This document shows, one piece after another, positions 51,695 to 60,256 of a stretch of 64,000 nt of DNA. Where the stretch lies: the NCBI GenBank assembly GCA_036756705.1, contig DAIOKN010000001.1, forward strand, positions 119,943 to 183,942. The letters are read 5' to 3'. The notes below the pieces were generated by a model, which worked only from the letters and a program-made list of their open reading frames with translations, did not search any database and was not told the origin of the DNA. The position numbers were made by a program, and so were the translations under genes. Source of the DNA: Caproicibacter sp002399225. GTDB lineage: Bacteria > Bacillota > Clostridia > Oscillospirales > Acutalibacteraceae. How positions within the stretch are numbered: position 1 is the stretch's first letter; each line of letters starts with the position of its first letter.

Positions 51695-52867
51695 ATGAAG
51701 ATAACGGCAGTAAAAGGCATTCCGCTGAAATGCGCTTGTTCTCCAATCAGCGACGCTTTGTCAACATCTACCTCAAGACAAGCTCTGCTGGTCCGGGTGG
51801 ACACGGATTCAGAAATTTTCGGTATTGGCGAGGCGTTTACATACGGATGTCCATTGTATGTGATGAAGTTTTTAGTTGAGGAATTATTCGGGCCGATGTT
51901 GATCGGCTCCGATCCGACAGACATTGAACAGCTTTGGAACAGAATGTACTGGAGATCGGCGACCTATGGAAAAAAAGGCATGACAATGGGAGCAATCAGC
52001 GGAATTGACATTGCTTTGTGGGACATCTTAGGGAAAATCGCGGGAATGCCTGTCTACCGGCTGCTGGGTGCGTATTCCGAAGGGGTTCCTTCCTATGCCA
52101 GCGGAGGTTTCTATGCGCCCGGAAAGGGCATCGACGAGCTGGAGCGGGAAATAGAAAAATATTTGAAAAAAGGATACCAAGCGGTTAAAATTAAAATTGG
52201 GCGAAATCCGGGAAGAGAAAAAAATCCACTTTGCTATTTAGCAAACAAGGAAAACGGGGTTCCTTTGGGAGAGGATTTTAAACGAATCGAAGCGGTACAC
52301 CGTATCGTTGGGGATAAGCGGCTGATGGTGGACATGAATGCTACCTGGGATTCCGGCATGGTCGTTTCCTATGCGGATACGCTTGAAAAGTCCGGCGTGT
52401 ATTGGATCGAAGAACCGATTCCTTCCGATGATCTGGAAGGCCTGAAAAAAATATCCAGGAGAGCGGGCAAGTTAAAGGTTGCCGGCTTTGAAACCGAACA
52501 GGGAGTTAAGAATTTTGATCAGTATATCCGAAACGGCATAGTGGATATTCTTCAGCCGGACGTTGCATGGTCCGGCGGGTTTACCGAGTGTAGAAAGATA
52601 GCGACGGTCGCCGCCGCAGCCGGAGTACCGGTGTCGCTGCATTCTTTTGGTTCTGCGGTTCAATTTGCCGCAAGCCTGCATTTAGCCGCGTCCATGCCGA
52701 ATGCGGAAATGATCGAATCGGAGGAAAATCCAAATCCGCTCAAGACGACCCTCTTAAAAAACTCTTTCATTGCGGATGGAGCAATGAATTTCTCCGCTCC
52801 TCAAGCTCCTGGGTTGGGCATTGAATTAGACTGGGATGCTGTTGAGAGGCTGGCTATTAAGTTTTGA
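51695..52867 (+). CDS. Mandelate racemase/muconate lactonizing family enzyme
   Basis: Enolase-superfamily enzyme of 390 residues. Catalytic Lys pair in YQAVKIKIG, metal ligands Asp in LMVDMNATW, Glu in WIEEPIPSDD and Glu in FETEQG, and a late His in SLHSFGSA in the place of the mandelate-racemase His. The KxK plus His set suggests a sugar acid dehydratase or racemase. ATG 51695 lies 17 bases after dctM, in the same operon. The acid it handles is probably the TRAP substrate, but sequence does not tell which. Confidence 0.88.
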   Translation: MKITAVKGIPLKCACSPISDALSTSTSRQALLVRVDTDSEIFGIGEAFTYGCPLYVMKFLVEELFGPMLIGSDPTDIEQLWNRMYWRSATYGKKGMTMGAISGIDIALWDILGKIAGMPVYRLLGAYSEGVPSYASGGFYAPGKGIDELEREIEKYLKKGYQAVKIKIGRNPGREKNPLCYLANKENGVPLGEDFKRIEAVHRIVGDKRLMVDMNATWDSGMVVSYADTLEKSGVYWIEEPIPSDDLEGLKKISRRAGKLKVAGFETEQGVKNFDQYIRNGIVDILQPDVAWSGGFTECRKIATVAAAAGVPVSLHSFGSAVQFAASLHLAASMPNAEMIESEENPNPLKTTLLKNSFIADGAMNFSAPQAPGLGIELDWDAVERLAIKF

Positions 52868-52883
52868 AAGGAGCATCCTTCAA

Positions 52884-53654
52884 GTGGCTTTGAAACGTCA
52901 AGGGAAAGAATTGCTTGCAGATGAACTTGCTCAAAAAATAAAGGCAAAGATAGAAAATCAGGAATATCAGCAAGGGCAGAGACTGACGGTCCGACGTCTC
53001 TGCGAGGAATTCGGCACCAGCGAAACACCGGTGAAACAGGCTTTGAACCAGCTTGTGTCGACCGGGTTGATCATAGCAATTCCGAAATGCGGAATGCGAG
53101 TCAGAACTTTTGATTTTAAGGATCTGAAAAACATCTGGGAAGCCCGCCTGATGATTGAAGAGTATTGCGCGGAATCGGCGGTGGAACGAGCCCGCGTCGA
53201 TGAAGAATTTGTCGCCAATATACTGCGGTTGCTGGAAGTGTCAAACCAAGAACATAGCAGGTGCATTGAAAATTTTACTCATGAAAATTTTAACTGCCTT
53301 AATATCCATGATGAAGCGATCCATATGGAAATTGTTAAATGCTGCCAGAATGAGCAGATTATCTCGATGTATGAGGGCTTAAACGCCCATTCCGGCATGT
53401 TCTTGGGGTTTAATAGTCAAACGCCGGATACTCTGAGAGAAGTCATGAATCAGCATAAGCGAATTGTCGACGCTCTGCTTCTCTGTGATTTAGATGAAGT
53501 AAGGAAAGCCCTGCGTCAGCATATTTATACGACGATTCAGGTTTATCGGAACGCATATTTCAAACAGGACGTTGAAAAGGAAAAAGCAAAAAAGATAAAA
53601 GCTGGTAAAATAAAGACAAATGAGCCGAATCGGTTTTCTGGTTCAAGACCGTGA
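52884..53654 (+). CDS. GntR family regulator (FadR-type C-terminal domain)
   Basis: Regulator of 256 residues. The N-terminal winged helix reads YQQGQRLTVRRLCEEFGTSE with VKQALNQLVSTGLI. An all-helical FCD domain follows, with WEARLMIEEYCAESAVERA and HDEAIHMEIVKCC and a late HKRIVDALLLCDLDEVRKAL, which in this family binds an acid ligand via a metal. A lysine-rich tail ends it. GTG 52884 has GAAAGGAG ten bases upstream. It closes the TRAP-racemase operon and likely represses it through the ATTAG palindromes at 48609 and 48684. Confidence 0.9.
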   Translation: MALKRQGKELLADELAQKIKAKIENQEYQQGQRLTVRRLCEEFGTSETPVKQALNQLVSTGLIIAIPKCGMRVRTFDFKDLKNIWEARLMIEEYCAESAVERARVDEEFVANILRLLEVSNQEHSRCIENFTHENFNCLNIHDEAIHMEIVKCCQNEQIISMYEGLNAHSGMFLGFNSQTPDTLREVMNQHKRIVDALLLCDLDEVRKALRQHIYTTIQVYRNAYFKQDVEKEKAKKIKAGKIKTNEPNRFSGSRP

Positions 53655-53758
53655 GACCCTTCAGACAGATGAAAAAAGTTCCAGTGAAATCTGGGCTTTT
53701 TTATTCTTAGCAAGGGCAGAAGTTCTCTTTCGTGATTTGCTTCATTAAACTGAAAAGG

Positions 53759-53779
53759 GGCATGGCTGACTGCCATGCC
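53759..53779 (+). other. Hairpin after the GntR gene
   Basis: GGCATGGC / GCCATGCC with a 5-base loop, followed by TAAAACTTTTATT. Possible weak terminator of the TRAP operon. Confidence 0.4.
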
Positions 53780-53796
53780 TAAAACTTTTATTACGG

Positions 53797-53840
53797 GGAA
53801 GAGGCCGCTGCAAAACGAAAGTTTTGCAGCGGCCTCTTCC
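53797..53840 (+). other. Perfect 20-bp hairpin with GAAA loop
   Basis: GGAAGAGGCCGCTGCAAAAC and its exact complement surround the tetraloop GAAA. No T run follows. It lies in the gap 53655-54088 between the GntR and alanine dehydrogenase genes, where I see no gene. May be an mRNA end or a processing site. Confidence 0.7.
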
Positions 53841-54088
53841 TGTATCAGGAGGACAGGACCTCTTCTGCAAATCATTATAATTCCTATTATATTTTAGAAG
53901 AGCGGCCAAGTTTATGGAAATTATTCACGAATCGAAACACATAATTTTATAGAATACAGAAAAATATAGAAAAAAGACGAGACCATGACAACTTTTTGCG
54001 ACCTCAGTAGTGAGGCGCCTTATGGAATTTTAATACTTTTTAAAATTTAAACAGCAAATGTTTTTCAAATGAAGGAGGTAGTTCACTT

Positions 54089-55207
54089 ATGATCGTCGGC
54101 GTTCCCAAAGAAATCAAGCCAAATGAATACCGTGTGGCAATTACCCCGAGCGGGGTAAGGCAGTTCGTGAAACACGGGCATCGGGTCCTGATTGAAAAAG
54201 ATGCGGGCGTAGGAAGCAACATCAGCAATGAGGACTATCAAAAGGAAGGCGCAGAAATCGTTTCCAAGCAGACGCTGTATTCAGAGGTCGAACTGCTGTA
54301 CAAAGTCAAGGAAATTTTGCCGGAAGAATATCCATATATGAGGAAAGGCCTGATCGTATTTACCTATCTTCACTCGAATGCACACCGCGATGAAACCGAT
54401 GTTTTGCTGAAGCAGAATGTTATGGGCATTTCCTATGAAGATATTGAAGATGAAGAGGGAACTTTCCCGCTTTTAAAGCCGATGAGTGAAATCGCAGGCC
54501 GGGGCGGGTTCCTGGCGGCGTGTCAGTTTTCTCAGTCCGAATACGGGAATGGTTTGCTCCTGGCGAGGCTTCCGGGGGTCAGGACCCCAAAAATTGCGAT
54601 CATCGGAGCCGGGTCCGCCGGGATGGGCGCTGCAGAACTTGCGGCTGCTTTCGGCAACCAGGTGACCCTTCTGGATATCAGCATAAAAAAGCTGGAACAT
54701 GCCAAAGAAGCCCTTCCGCCGAACACGGAGTTTCTCTATTCGAATGAGACCAATATCGAACACTGTCTGAGAGAGTCCGACGTTCTGATCAACTGCATTC
54801 TGTGGCCGAAAAACAGAAAAGATCATCTCGTTTCGCGTGCGATGCTCCGGGAAATGAAAAAAGACGCGCTGATCGTCGACGTTGCCTGCGATGAGAACGG
54901 GGCGATCGAGACCTGCCGTTCCACTACGCATGACGATCCTGTTTATCGTGAAGAAGGAATTCTGCACTACTGTGTCGACAATATCCCCGCGGCCTATGCG
55001 CAGACGGCTACCTGCCTGCTGTCAAACGCGACCCTTCCGTATGCGCTCCAATTGGCGGACAAAGGAGTAAAAGAAGCGATGACTGAAAATAAGTATTTCA
55101 GGAAGGGACTGTGCTTTTACGACGGAGTGCTGACGCTGAAAGAAACCGGCCTGAAGCAAAACCGACCTTACCAGTCTCCGGAACGGGCGCTTGGGCTGAA
55201 CGTTTAA
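54089..55207 (+). CDS. ald: Alanine dehydrogenase
   Basis: NAD-dependent enzyme of 372 residues converting L-alanine to pyruvate and ammonia and back. N-terminal MIVGVPKEIKPNEYRVAI, pyruvate/Lys region VELLYKVKEI, catalytic His in YLHSNAHRDETDVLL, NAD motif IAIIGAGSAGMGAAELAA and VDVACDENGAIET. ATG 54089 follows GGAGG. An ECF-like sigma frame follows almost at once and an amino acid permease comes after it, so alanine or amino acid use is the common theme. Confidence 0.95.
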   Translation: MIVGVPKEIKPNEYRVAITPSGVRQFVKHGHRVLIEKDAGVGSNISNEDYQKEGAEIVSKQTLYSEVELLYKVKEILPEEYPYMRKGLIVFTYLHSNAHRDETDVLLKQNVMGISYEDIEDEEGTFPLLKPMSEIAGRGGFLAACQFSQSEYGNGLLLARLPGVRTPKIAIIGAGSAGMGAAELAAAFGNQVTLLDISIKKLEHAKEALPPNTEFLYSNETNIEHCLRESDVLINCILWPKNRKDHLVSRAMLREMKKDALIVDVACDENGAIETCRSTTHDDPVYREEGILHYCVDNIPAAYAQTATCLLSNATLPYALQLADKGVKEAMTENKYFRKGLCFYDGVLTLKETGLKQNRPYQSPERALGLNV

Positions 55208-55790
55208 ATTTTATTCCGAAAGTCCGCACAGCATCAAGGATCATGCAGAAAAAACAGAAACGCAAAAAGATAAGGTCATCCTTCATTATTACAGTCAGAT
55301 CCTGAATTACTGCCGGTTCCATCTGGGGTATGACAGGTCGGCCGCAGAGGAATGTGCACAGGATATCTTCAAAACGTATCTTGAAAAGGCGGAGGAATCC
55401 ATCATCTACAACCCCAGAGCATGGCTTTATCGAACGGCGGATAACTTTCTAAAACGTTATGAGAGAGCTCTTGCGAAAGAAAGAAGGGCGGTCCTGTCCT
55501 ATTCAAACGCAGAGAATAACCAGAGGATAGAAGATCGGTTTGTTTACGAACAGGATTTCGACCAGTTGATGGAAAACGATATGAATCTGGAGGAAGCGGC
55601 AAAAACGATTTTGTCCGGGTTAAACAGCAGAGAAAAAGAATTGTATGACCTCTATTTTAAAAAACATCTGTCCATAAAAGGGCTTTCCGCCGCTTATGGC
55701 GTGAGTATTTCGGCAATCAAAAACAGAATTTACCGGCTGAGATTACATATTGTCCGTCTTGCAAATGAGTTCTTTCAGCTCAGTTCATGA
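55203..55790 (+). CDS. ECF-like sigma factor without a normal start codon
   Basis: The frame encodes a 190-residue sigma-70-like protein: region 2 VILHYYSQILNYCRFHLGYD, CAQDIFKTYLEKAE and NPRAWLYRTADNFLKR, and region 4 ILSGLNSREKELYDLYF with GLSAAYGVSISAIKNRIYRL. No ATG, GTG or TTG lies in frame before region 2; the frame is open only from 55200, overlapping the ald stop. Options are an unusual start, a +1 shift at the ald end (GTT TAA A would lead into AAA TTT TAT), an indel in the A-rich run near 55250 linking to ATG 55243, or a decaying gene. Length and motifs fit a group IV sigma factor. Confidence 0.65.
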   Translation, partial: FKFYSESPHSIKDHAEKTETQKDKVILHYYSQILNYCRFHLGYDRSAAEECAQDIFKTYLEKAEESIIYNPRAWLYRTADNFLKRYERALAKERRAVLSYSNAENNQRIEDRFVYEQDFDQLMENDMNLEEAAKTILSGLNSREKELYDLYFKKHLSIKGLSAAYGVSISAIKNRIYRLRLHIVRLANEFFQLSS

Positions 55791-55889
55791 AAACTGGCTC
55801 TTGACTACTTCAATCCGCAATCCCGGTTGCGGAAAACGGGAATGATTCGTTCGGGAATTATCGTTATACCTTGAAGGGAGGAGTTTAAA

Positions 55890-57299
55890 GTGGATGCTAA
55901 GGAGCAAAAGCAGCAGGGCGGTTTAAAGAGGGAACTGGGGCTTCCCGCGGCAATCGCGATGGTTGTGGGAAGCATGATCGGCTCCGGTATTTTCACTTCG
56001 CCCCAGAATATGGCGGCCGCGACCAACCCAAAGCTGGCGCTCGTGGCATGGATTCTTACTGGAGCCGGCACATTCTGCATTGTGCTCAGTTTTTCGCATA
56101 TGGTGGAACTGATGCCGTTCACCGGCGGCGCCGTGGTTTATTCAGACGCAGCTTTCGGAAGATGGGGAGGATTTACAATCGCCTGGAGCTACTGGGCCTG
56201 CGCGTGGATTTCTCAGGCGTCGTTTTTAACCGCTGGCATCCGGTATCTGAGCAGTATTTTTCCGATTTTTGACCAAAACGGGATTGCGGCGTTTTTAGCC
56301 GGCTCGGCCATGCTCTGGATCCTGACGGTCATCAATATTCTCGGCGTTAAAAAAGCCGGGTATGTACAGGTCGTCACCACCATCTGCAAGCTTCTGCCGG
56401 TAATTTTATTTATCCTGCTTGCGATTTTCCATTTCAACGCCGCAAATTTCAACACGGTTTCCTCACCGGCGATGAACGACACCGGAACTTTGTCGGGCGG
56501 GGCCGCGATTGCCATGTGGGCGTTCCTCGGCTTTGAAATGGCGGCAGTGCCAGCCGGTGAGACGAAAAATGCGGGCAAGAACCTGAAAAACGCCGTTTTG
56601 TACGGCTTTATCTTCGTAGCCATCATTTATTTTGTCGTCGGCTTTCTTGCAAGCGGTGTCCTGCCGCAGGCTCGGCTCGCCAAATCGACGGCCCCCTTTG
56701 CCGACATGATCAACTTTATGACCGGAGGCCGCTGGGCGGGAATTTTCGTTTCGCTCTTTGTGCTGATATCGGTTTTGGGCGCGGCGAACGGGAATGTCAT
56801 CGTCACGTCGAGGACCGCTTATGCTGCCACACAGCGCAGAATGTTTCCGGATATTTTCGGTGAGATCAATCCGAAGTTCGGGACCCCCGTTAAAAACATG
56901 GTGATCAACGCGATCCTTACCAATTGTGTCCTCGTACTCAACTGCGTTCAGTCATTAAACGCGGCTTTTACCTTTATGATACTGCTTTCCACCCTTTCCA
57001 GTATGCCGGCCTATCTTATGACCGAAGGGGCGGAGATGCTGTTTGTGAAAAATAAATTCAACCGGATCACCATAGGAAAGTTTCTAAAAAGTTCGATCGT
57101 TCCGCTTTTGGCATTCCTTTATACCCTTTATATCACGTTTGCCAGCGGAGCCAACACGGTCATGTGGGGATTTATCCTCATCATGGTCGGAATGCCAATG
57201 TTTATCTATATGAAAATCAAGAGCAAAGATACGCAGATTCCGAAGCGCGACCTCCAGGAGATGCCGGAAACTGAATCCGGACCCAAGGAGAAAGCTTAG
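55890..57299 (+). CDS. APC family amino acid permease
   Basis: Membrane transporter of 469 residues with about 12 helices. The APC helix 1 signature is AIAMVVGSMIGSGIFTSPQN, with ISQASFLTAGIRYLS and MWAFLGFEMAAVPAGETKNA typical of basic amino acid/polyamine antiporters. GTG 55890 follows GGGAGG. It lies after ald and the sigma-like gene. It may import alanine or exchange amino acids; the substrate is inferred. Confidence 0.9.
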   Translation: MDAKEQKQQGGLKRELGLPAAIAMVVGSMIGSGIFTSPQNMAAATNPKLALVAWILTGAGTFCIVLSFSHMVELMPFTGGAVVYSDAAFGRWGGFTIAWSYWACAWISQASFLTAGIRYLSSIFPIFDQNGIAAFLAGSAMLWILTVINILGVKKAGYVQVVTTICKLLPVILFILLAIFHFNAANFNTVSSPAMNDTGTLSGGAAIAMWAFLGFEMAAVPAGETKNAGKNLKNAVLYGFIFVAIIYFVVGFLASGVLPQARLAKSTAPFADMINFMTGGRWAGIFVSLFVLISVLGAANGNVIVTSRTAYAATQRRMFPDIFGEINPKFGTPVKNMVINAILTNCVLVLNCVQSLNAAFTFMILLSTLSSMPAYLMTEGAEMLFVKNKFNRITIGKFLKSSIVPLLAFLYTLYITFASGANTVMWGFILIMVGMPMFIYMKIKSKDTQIPKRDLQEMPETESGPKEKA

Positions 57300-57390
57300 C
57301 CGACCGATCGGCGTATGTTGCCCGGCAAAGACGCGAGTCATGGCCACTTCAGAAAACGAGTGGTCATGACGATTATGCACTGTAAAGCCT

Positions 57391-58182
57391 TCACTTTTTT
57401 CCGTAAATCAGTCCCATCTGGCCAAGGACAAGCGGCGTATTTAAAAATTTCGGCGCAAAATCCGGGCGGCGCGTGTCGACAAAATGAATTTCAGAGACGT
57501 ACGGCTTTAATTGCTTTACAAAATCTTCAATTTCCCCATAATGACTTTTGGCGTAGAAAATATCCTCAAATACAAAGGCTCCGCCCGGCTTTAAAACGCG
57601 CAGCGCTTCCCGGATCAGCGTCAGTTTGTCCGGCTGGTTTCGCACCTCGTGAAAGACAAAATTACTGATCTCCGCGTCAAAGAATGCATCCGCAAAGTCC
57701 AGGTTTGCCGCGTCTCCCTTTTGAAAATGGATGTGATCGGTCACACCTTCCAGCCGGGCATTGTTTTCGCAAAGCGTTTTGCTGTAATCCCATTCAGGGC
57801 CCCAGTAATCTATGCCGGTTACCGTAGAGGATGGGTATTTTTTTGCCGCTTTAATGCTCATCGCTCCGCTGCCGCAGCCAATGTCCAGCAGTGCGCCGGT
57901 ACCGTTCCAATGAAGCGTATCCAGATAGGAAAGGACGTTGTCCAGCACTTTACTTTGGACGTTACCACCATGGTACGAAAGCGCTGTCCTTGCGGCCGCC
58001 ATATAAAGGGCAAAAGCACAGCAGAGAATGGCCGGCACCAAAAGAACGAAAAACAGAACCGTCGTCCGTTCAGCCAAGAGCAGGGATAGAGCGGTGCCTG
58101 CCCCCAGCAGGATCGTTAGAATCCCGCCGGTAATCGGAATTTTCTTTGAAATCCAGTTGGCGTAATGAATCTTCGTTTTCAT
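57391..58182 (-). CDS. Membrane-anchored class I SAM-dependent methyltransferase
   Basis: Protein of 263 residues. Two N-terminal membrane helices (ITGGILTILLGAGTALSLLL and VLFFVLLVPAILCCAFALYM) precede a methyltransferase domain with motif I LLDIGCGSGAMSIKAA, TGIDYWGPEWDYS, the acidic KGDAANLDFADAFFDAE and REALRVLKPGGAFVFED. ATG 58182 follows GGGGAG; a longer frame to 58251 lacks support. The acceptor is unknown; anchoring suggests a lipid or quinone-like substrate. Confidence 0.88.
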   Translation of the reverse strand: MKTKIHYANWISKKIPITGGILTILLGAGTALSLLLAERTTVLFFVLLVPAILCCAFALYMAAARTALSYHGGNVQSKVLDNVLSYLDTLHWNGTGALLDIGCGSGAMSIKAAKKYPSSTVTGIDYWGPEWDYSKTLCENNARLEGVTDHIHFQKGDAANLDFADAFFDAEISNFVFHEVRNQPDKLTLIREALRVLKPGGAFVFEDIFYAKSHYGEIEDFVKQLKPYVSEIHFVDTRRPDFAPKFLNTPLVLGQMGLIYGKK

Positions 58183-58572
58183 CGTATAAACTCCCCAAAT
58201 TATTTTGCAATCCCCGTTTTTTTTGATCGCGGCAGTCACAGGATAGGCCATTCCTGGCGTTTGCCATGGTCAGCGGCATCCTATTAAAATCCCCAATCGT
58301 TAGTTAAAACTAACTATTTTCTACGGCATCAAAAATTAGAATAAACTAGCTTTTTAAATAATTATAGCTTGCTACCGCAAACTGAATCTGTCAAGCTTTT
58401 CCGGGCGATTCCCTGCCAAAGCAGTCAAGTATGACGGCCATTTTTTACAGATCTCTACTGGAATGAAGTTCATGGAAGCAATCGATTCTGCCGGATATCG
58501 GAAAATAAAAAAATGCCGGGCTGTTTTCCAGCATAAAAATTCCTTTTTCTTCCACAACTCTCCCGCTTTTCC

Positions 58573-58600
58573 TTGACTATCTTCCAAAAAGCGGTATAAT
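58573..58600 (+). promoter_or_regulatory. Promoter of structured RNA copy 3
   Basis: TTGACT, 16 bases, TATAAT, with GCGG before the -10 box. Upstream 58183-58572 carries the methyltransferase promoter region and no gene. Confidence 0.8.
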
Positions 58601-58606
58601 ACCCTT

Positions 58607-58831
58607 GTAAGGCACAAAATAAAAGGTGCAATGCAGAAGCAGGTGCTCCAACACCTGCCCCCTGCATACGGAGCAGAAGCCTCCATACGCAACCGAATCA
58701 TCGGCACATTGCGGTTCTTATTATACCGCCTGTCACGTTTTTTGTACAGGGGGTGCTGTTTGGATTTTGCAAAGTGCTTTTGAGCGCTGTATATGGATTT
58801 TCAAAATCCGTATCCAGCGCTTTTTTGTGCC
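58607..58831 (+). ncRNA. Repeated structured RNA of unknown family, copy 3
   Basis: Same layout as copy 2. GGCACAAAA (58611-58619) pairs with TTTTGTGCC (58823-58831). GCAGGTG / CACCTGC is enclosed by ATGCAG / CTGCAT. CCGA-ATCA-TCGG lies inside CGCAA / TTGCG. CCCCCTG (58658-58664) can pair with CAGGGGG (58747-58753). The last hairpin GCGCTGTATATGGATT / AATCCGTATCCAGCGC is followed by TTTTTT. Similarity to copy 2 runs on to about 58915. No ORF. Confidence 0.8.
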
Positions 58832-58944
58832 CTGCGGCGGCCGGTGCCGGCAAGGATACCCTCCTCTGACCGGTACGGCCGTCCTTCTTTTGTTGGTGAA
58901 AAGGGGTTTTTAATAGATGCAAACAGCGCCGTCCGGACGGGGCA

Positions 58945-58981
58945 GGGCCTCCGCAAGTCTTTTTGAAGCTTGCGGAGGCCC
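58945..58981. other. Hairpin downstream of RNA copy 3
   Basis: GGGCCTCCGCAAG / CTTGCGGAGGCCC, perfect 13-bp stem with an 11-base loop, without a T run on either strand. It lies between RNA copy 3 and the convergent acetyltransferase gene and may end either transcript. Confidence 0.6.
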
Positions 58982-59046
58982 CTGTGGTTTCCTGTTCTTT
59001 CTTTGCCTGTGCGGCCGCCGCATAAGCGCGTTTTCGCTCCATGGTC

Positions 59047-59666
59047 TTACATCCAATGATCTGGATCATTCATATCATTTTGGAGATCCTCAAAAAACAC
59101 TTTCAAATGATAGCCTTCCGTTGTCGCGTGATTTACAGTGATAGAAAGAGGCATTAGAATCTTACCGTTGCTTTCTACAAATTTACCGGCTTCAAGACTT
59201 GGAACATAATAACCTTTCAGTCCATGATTGTGCAGGGAGAAGCTGTTGAATGTAAACCATGGAATACACGAGATGGTATAAGCATTTGCGAGCGGAACTC
59301 CATCTTCAAGATAGTGCCCATAGAAAGTCTGAAAGCAATCGTCATATTCCGTCCACAGCAGCGACGCGGTTTTGTCATCATTGTGGAATTGAGGATAAGT
59401 CGGTGTAAGGTTTTCCCAGTAACCCAAGACTCCATCCTTCATGCCCATCCGAAGTTCATGCTGCTTTCCGATTGCTTTGGTAGTCAAATAAAGGTAAGCG
59501 GGGAAAAAACGATATCCCTGTTCTTTCAGCCGATTCCGAAGAATCGTAACGTCCATCCATGAGTAACGGAGTAGGTCGTGGGAGCCATCTGGTCATAATA
59601 GTGAAAAATTTGCGCCATGGGCCATGTCTTAAAATCGACAGGGCGAAAGGTCAGTTCTTTAGGCAT
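59047..59666 (-). pseudogene. Chloramphenicol acetyltransferase-like gene, frameshifted
   Basis: Trimeric CoA-dependent acetyltransferase family. The N-terminal frame starts at ATG 59666 with PVDFKTWPMAQIFHYYDQMA. At about 59557 one base is missing, and the other frame continues with MDVTILRNRLKEQGYRFFPA, DGVLGYWENLTP and IPWFTFNSFSLHNHG. The active site that normally reads HHxxxDG is NHATTEG: the catalytic His is kept, the Asp is Glu. Full length would be about 206 residues, as usual. The start overlaps the stop of the XRE gene (TAATG). Because of the site changes, the substrate may not be chloramphenicol. Confidence 0.8.
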
Positions 59667-60256
59667 TAATCATTCACCCACAATCCATGCCGGTTGCAGC
59701 CGAAGTATAATTTTCCCCCGTGAAGCTTTGGAAAACGCACTTCGCTGCCTTGTTCCGGATACAATCTTACGAAAAGAAAACGGTCATAACTCACATATGC
59801 TATAAAATTAAGGTAGTGACTTTTTTCCATCTCGTGCGGAAAGGTAATGTAATAATCATCCTCAATCGTTTCAACATGGAGATGGTGTTCTTCATCGCTC
59901 GGCTTTGGAACCAGAGCCGTCAGTTTTCGTCCGCAGCAGGATACTTTCGCTTCACCTGTAGCTGTCAGAATATTACCGCAGGTTGGGCAAACATAGAACT
60001 TTATTCTTTTTATATTCCCTCCATCGGTGCGGTTGGGTTCCAGGTCCCCGGTCAATATTTTTTCAATATTCACATTTAAGACATCGGAAAGCTCATGAAG
60101 CAGAGAGATATCCGGGCATCCCAAGCCACGTTCCCACTTTGAAATGGTTCTGTCGCTGAGATTCATCTTATCAGCCAGTTGTTTCTGTGTAAGGCCATGT
60201 TCTTTTCTCAGCCTTAAGATCAGTTTTCCGACTTTGACACAATCCATGTGGTTCAC
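59666..60256 (-). CDS. XRE regulator with zinc-ribbon domain
   Basis: Protein of 196 residues. An N-terminal Cro/C1 helix-turn-helix (HGLTQKQLADKMNLSDRTIS) is followed by a zinc-ribbon-like CPTCGNILTATGEAKVSCC and a beta-rich C-terminal half (HHLHVETIEDDYYITFPHE) resembling desulfoferrodoxin-like folds. The site FPKLHGGKLYFGCNRHGLW near the end adds possible ligands. ATG 60256 follows GGAGGTG. It is coupled to the acetyltransferase gene and may sense metal or redox state; inference. Confidence 0.88.
   Translation of the reverse strand: MNHMDCVKVGKLILRLRKEHGLTQKQLADKMNLSDRTISKWERGLGCPDISLLHELSDVLNVNIEKILTGDLEPNRTDGGNIKRIKFYVCPTCGNILTATGEAKVSCCGRKLTALVPKPSDEEHHLHVETIEDDYYITFPHEMEKSHYLNFIAYVSYDRFLFVRLYPEQGSEVRFPKLHGGKLYFGCNRHGLWVND

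Noticed and set aside
58591..58730. Inverted GCGGTATAAT / ATTATACCGC as ends of an invertible promoter
   Set aside because: The internal copy can form a local hairpin in the RNA, orientation is the same in all three copies, and no invertase gene is nearby. Kept only as a promoter-mimic idea.
25273..58915. The three RNA copies as insertion sequences or MITEs
   Set aside because: No terminal inverted repeats with target duplications were seen at the edges, and compensatory stem changes favour a functional RNA. Mobility is not excluded.
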